From Flaccisagitta enflata (lineage: Eukaryota > Chaetognatha > Sagittoidea > Aphragmophora): 64,000 bases of DNA. Of the stretch, positions 63,208 to 64,000 are shown in pieces. The translations under genes and the position numbers were made by a program. The stretch's first letter is position 1; each line of letters opens with the position of its first letter. The notes under the pieces are model-generated. The model was not told the origin of the DNA. It saw only the letters and a program-made list of their open reading frames with translations, and ran no database searches. The stretch covers positions 29,326,001-29,390,000 of the forward strand of contig OZ231128.1 in assembly GCA_965153355.1 (NCBI GenBank), written 5' to 3'.

Positions 63208-63385
<178 letters not shown>

Positions 63386-63454
63386 CAAAATACATGTTCC
63401 CACACTTTACGACTCGTGCGCTTCGACTAGTGGAAAAGGAGGAATTTGTGTGAA

Positions 63455-63616
63455 CGAGGTCGGATACACGGTTACCCTAGTCGCGTGCAGGTAGGGAGGG
63501 GCAGTGAGCTCAAAACGCTCAAAAACGCCGATAAAGTAAAAGGGGGACTGACCAACCGACGGACGGAGGGACGGTCTTACAAAGCGGGGTGTAGAGTCGC
63601 AAAGCACACTACTAAA
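63455..63616 (-). mobile_element. F1 element
   Basis: ACGAGGTCGGATACACGGTT, AGTCGCGTGCAGGTAGGGAG, GACCAACCGACGGACGGAGG array, GCGGGGTGTAGAGTCGC and a decayed stem (AGTCGCAAAGCACACTAC). Confidence 0.8.
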
Positions 63617-63823
63617 GAGAAGAGGGGCCAAGCTTGTGAGAAAATTGAGAACACCAGATATATCTGCTTTAAAAAGCACCAAATTTTCTCATATTATTCA
63701 TCTTCCAAATAACATCACGTATTGTTTAAAGACATCAGCTAATACTAGTGTATCAATTATAAATGTGGAGGCAGTCGATTCTAATGCCACATCCACTGCT
63801 TCTGCTTCCGCTTCCGCTTCCAT

Positions 63824-64000
63824 TTTTAGTCGCGTGCACGCGACTCTACACCCCGCTTTGTCCGTTGGTCAGTCAGTCGGTCGATTGGTCGGTCGGTCGG
63901 TCCCCATTTTACTTTTTTTATCAATTTTATTTCTTTTGGTCATTTTAGGTCATATAAGAGTATACTTAGTCATTTTAAGTCATTCTTTGTCATTCTAAAT
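63824..64000 (+). mobile_element. F1 element, cut by the window edge
   Basis: Perfect palindrome AGTCGCGTGCACGCGACT, CTACACCCCGCTTTGTCCG, GGTCGGTCGGTCGG array, then the TCATTTTAAG 10-mer repeats begin at about 63935. Confidence 0.85.

Overview
The window is animal nuclear DNA. The clearest marker is a spliced membrane RING-CH ubiquitin ligase of the MARCH1/MARCH8 family, very close to the vertebrate and invertebrate proteins. GT-AG introns, polyglutamine exons and a Roc-COR (ROCO) gene agree with that. I cannot name the species; a marine invertebrate with a large, repeat-loaded genome is my best guess, at low confidence. Genes fill only a small part of the window. The rest is microsatellites ((AC)n, (AG)n, (AAC)n, (ATC)n), minisatellites, foldback elements and short DNA transposons, many of them nested.

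Layout. 1-12 kb: repeats, with one exon-like stretch on the minus strand near 6.4 kb. 12.1-31.9 kb: the MARCH8-like gene on the plus strand. Seven exons (12145-13145, 25672-26056, 26289-26377, 26938-27060, 28053-28287, 29341-29512, 31707-31944) join with matching splice phases. Its first mapped intron (12.5 kb) holds two large palindromes, a reverse-transcriptase fragment and a 5.2-kb segment bounded by inverted repeats with TA duplications. 32-44 kb: a 959-bp element with a 5-bp target duplication, a 4.7-kb foldback, and a 1.5-kb (CAA)/(CGA) array. 44.1-51.0 kb: a two-exon gene whose spliced frame gives 1620 residues. It reads as a possible myristoylation-type N-terminus, a Pro-rich and acidic linker, LRRs, Roc GTPase, COR, a HEPN-like helical domain and a ubiquitin-like C-terminus. 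Its single intron is almost wholly microsatellite. 51-53.3 kb: a broken copy of that gene's 3' end, split by tandem repeats and a hAT-like insertion. 53-64 kb: repeats only.

Two repeat families dominate and I know of no name for either. F1 has about 30 copies. It starts with a short hairpin (type AGTCGCGTGCACGCGACT), then a GTCC/GTCG/GTTG array, then a tail ending CCGGCCTTGTTTT or a variant ending in the complement of ACGCGGGGTCACAATATTG. The stem differs between copies with both sides changing together. F2 has about 10 copies. It carries GGGCAGCGGCCCC...GGACTT-type inverted ends around a minisatellite array whose unit differs from copy to copy.

The two genes have no evident functional link beyond a ubiquitin theme: one is a membrane E3 ligase, and the other carries a predicted ubiquitin-like tail on an immune- or stress-type LRR GTPase. 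The strongest candidates for something undescribed are the LRR-Roc-COR-HEPN-Ubl protein and the covarying hairpin family F1.
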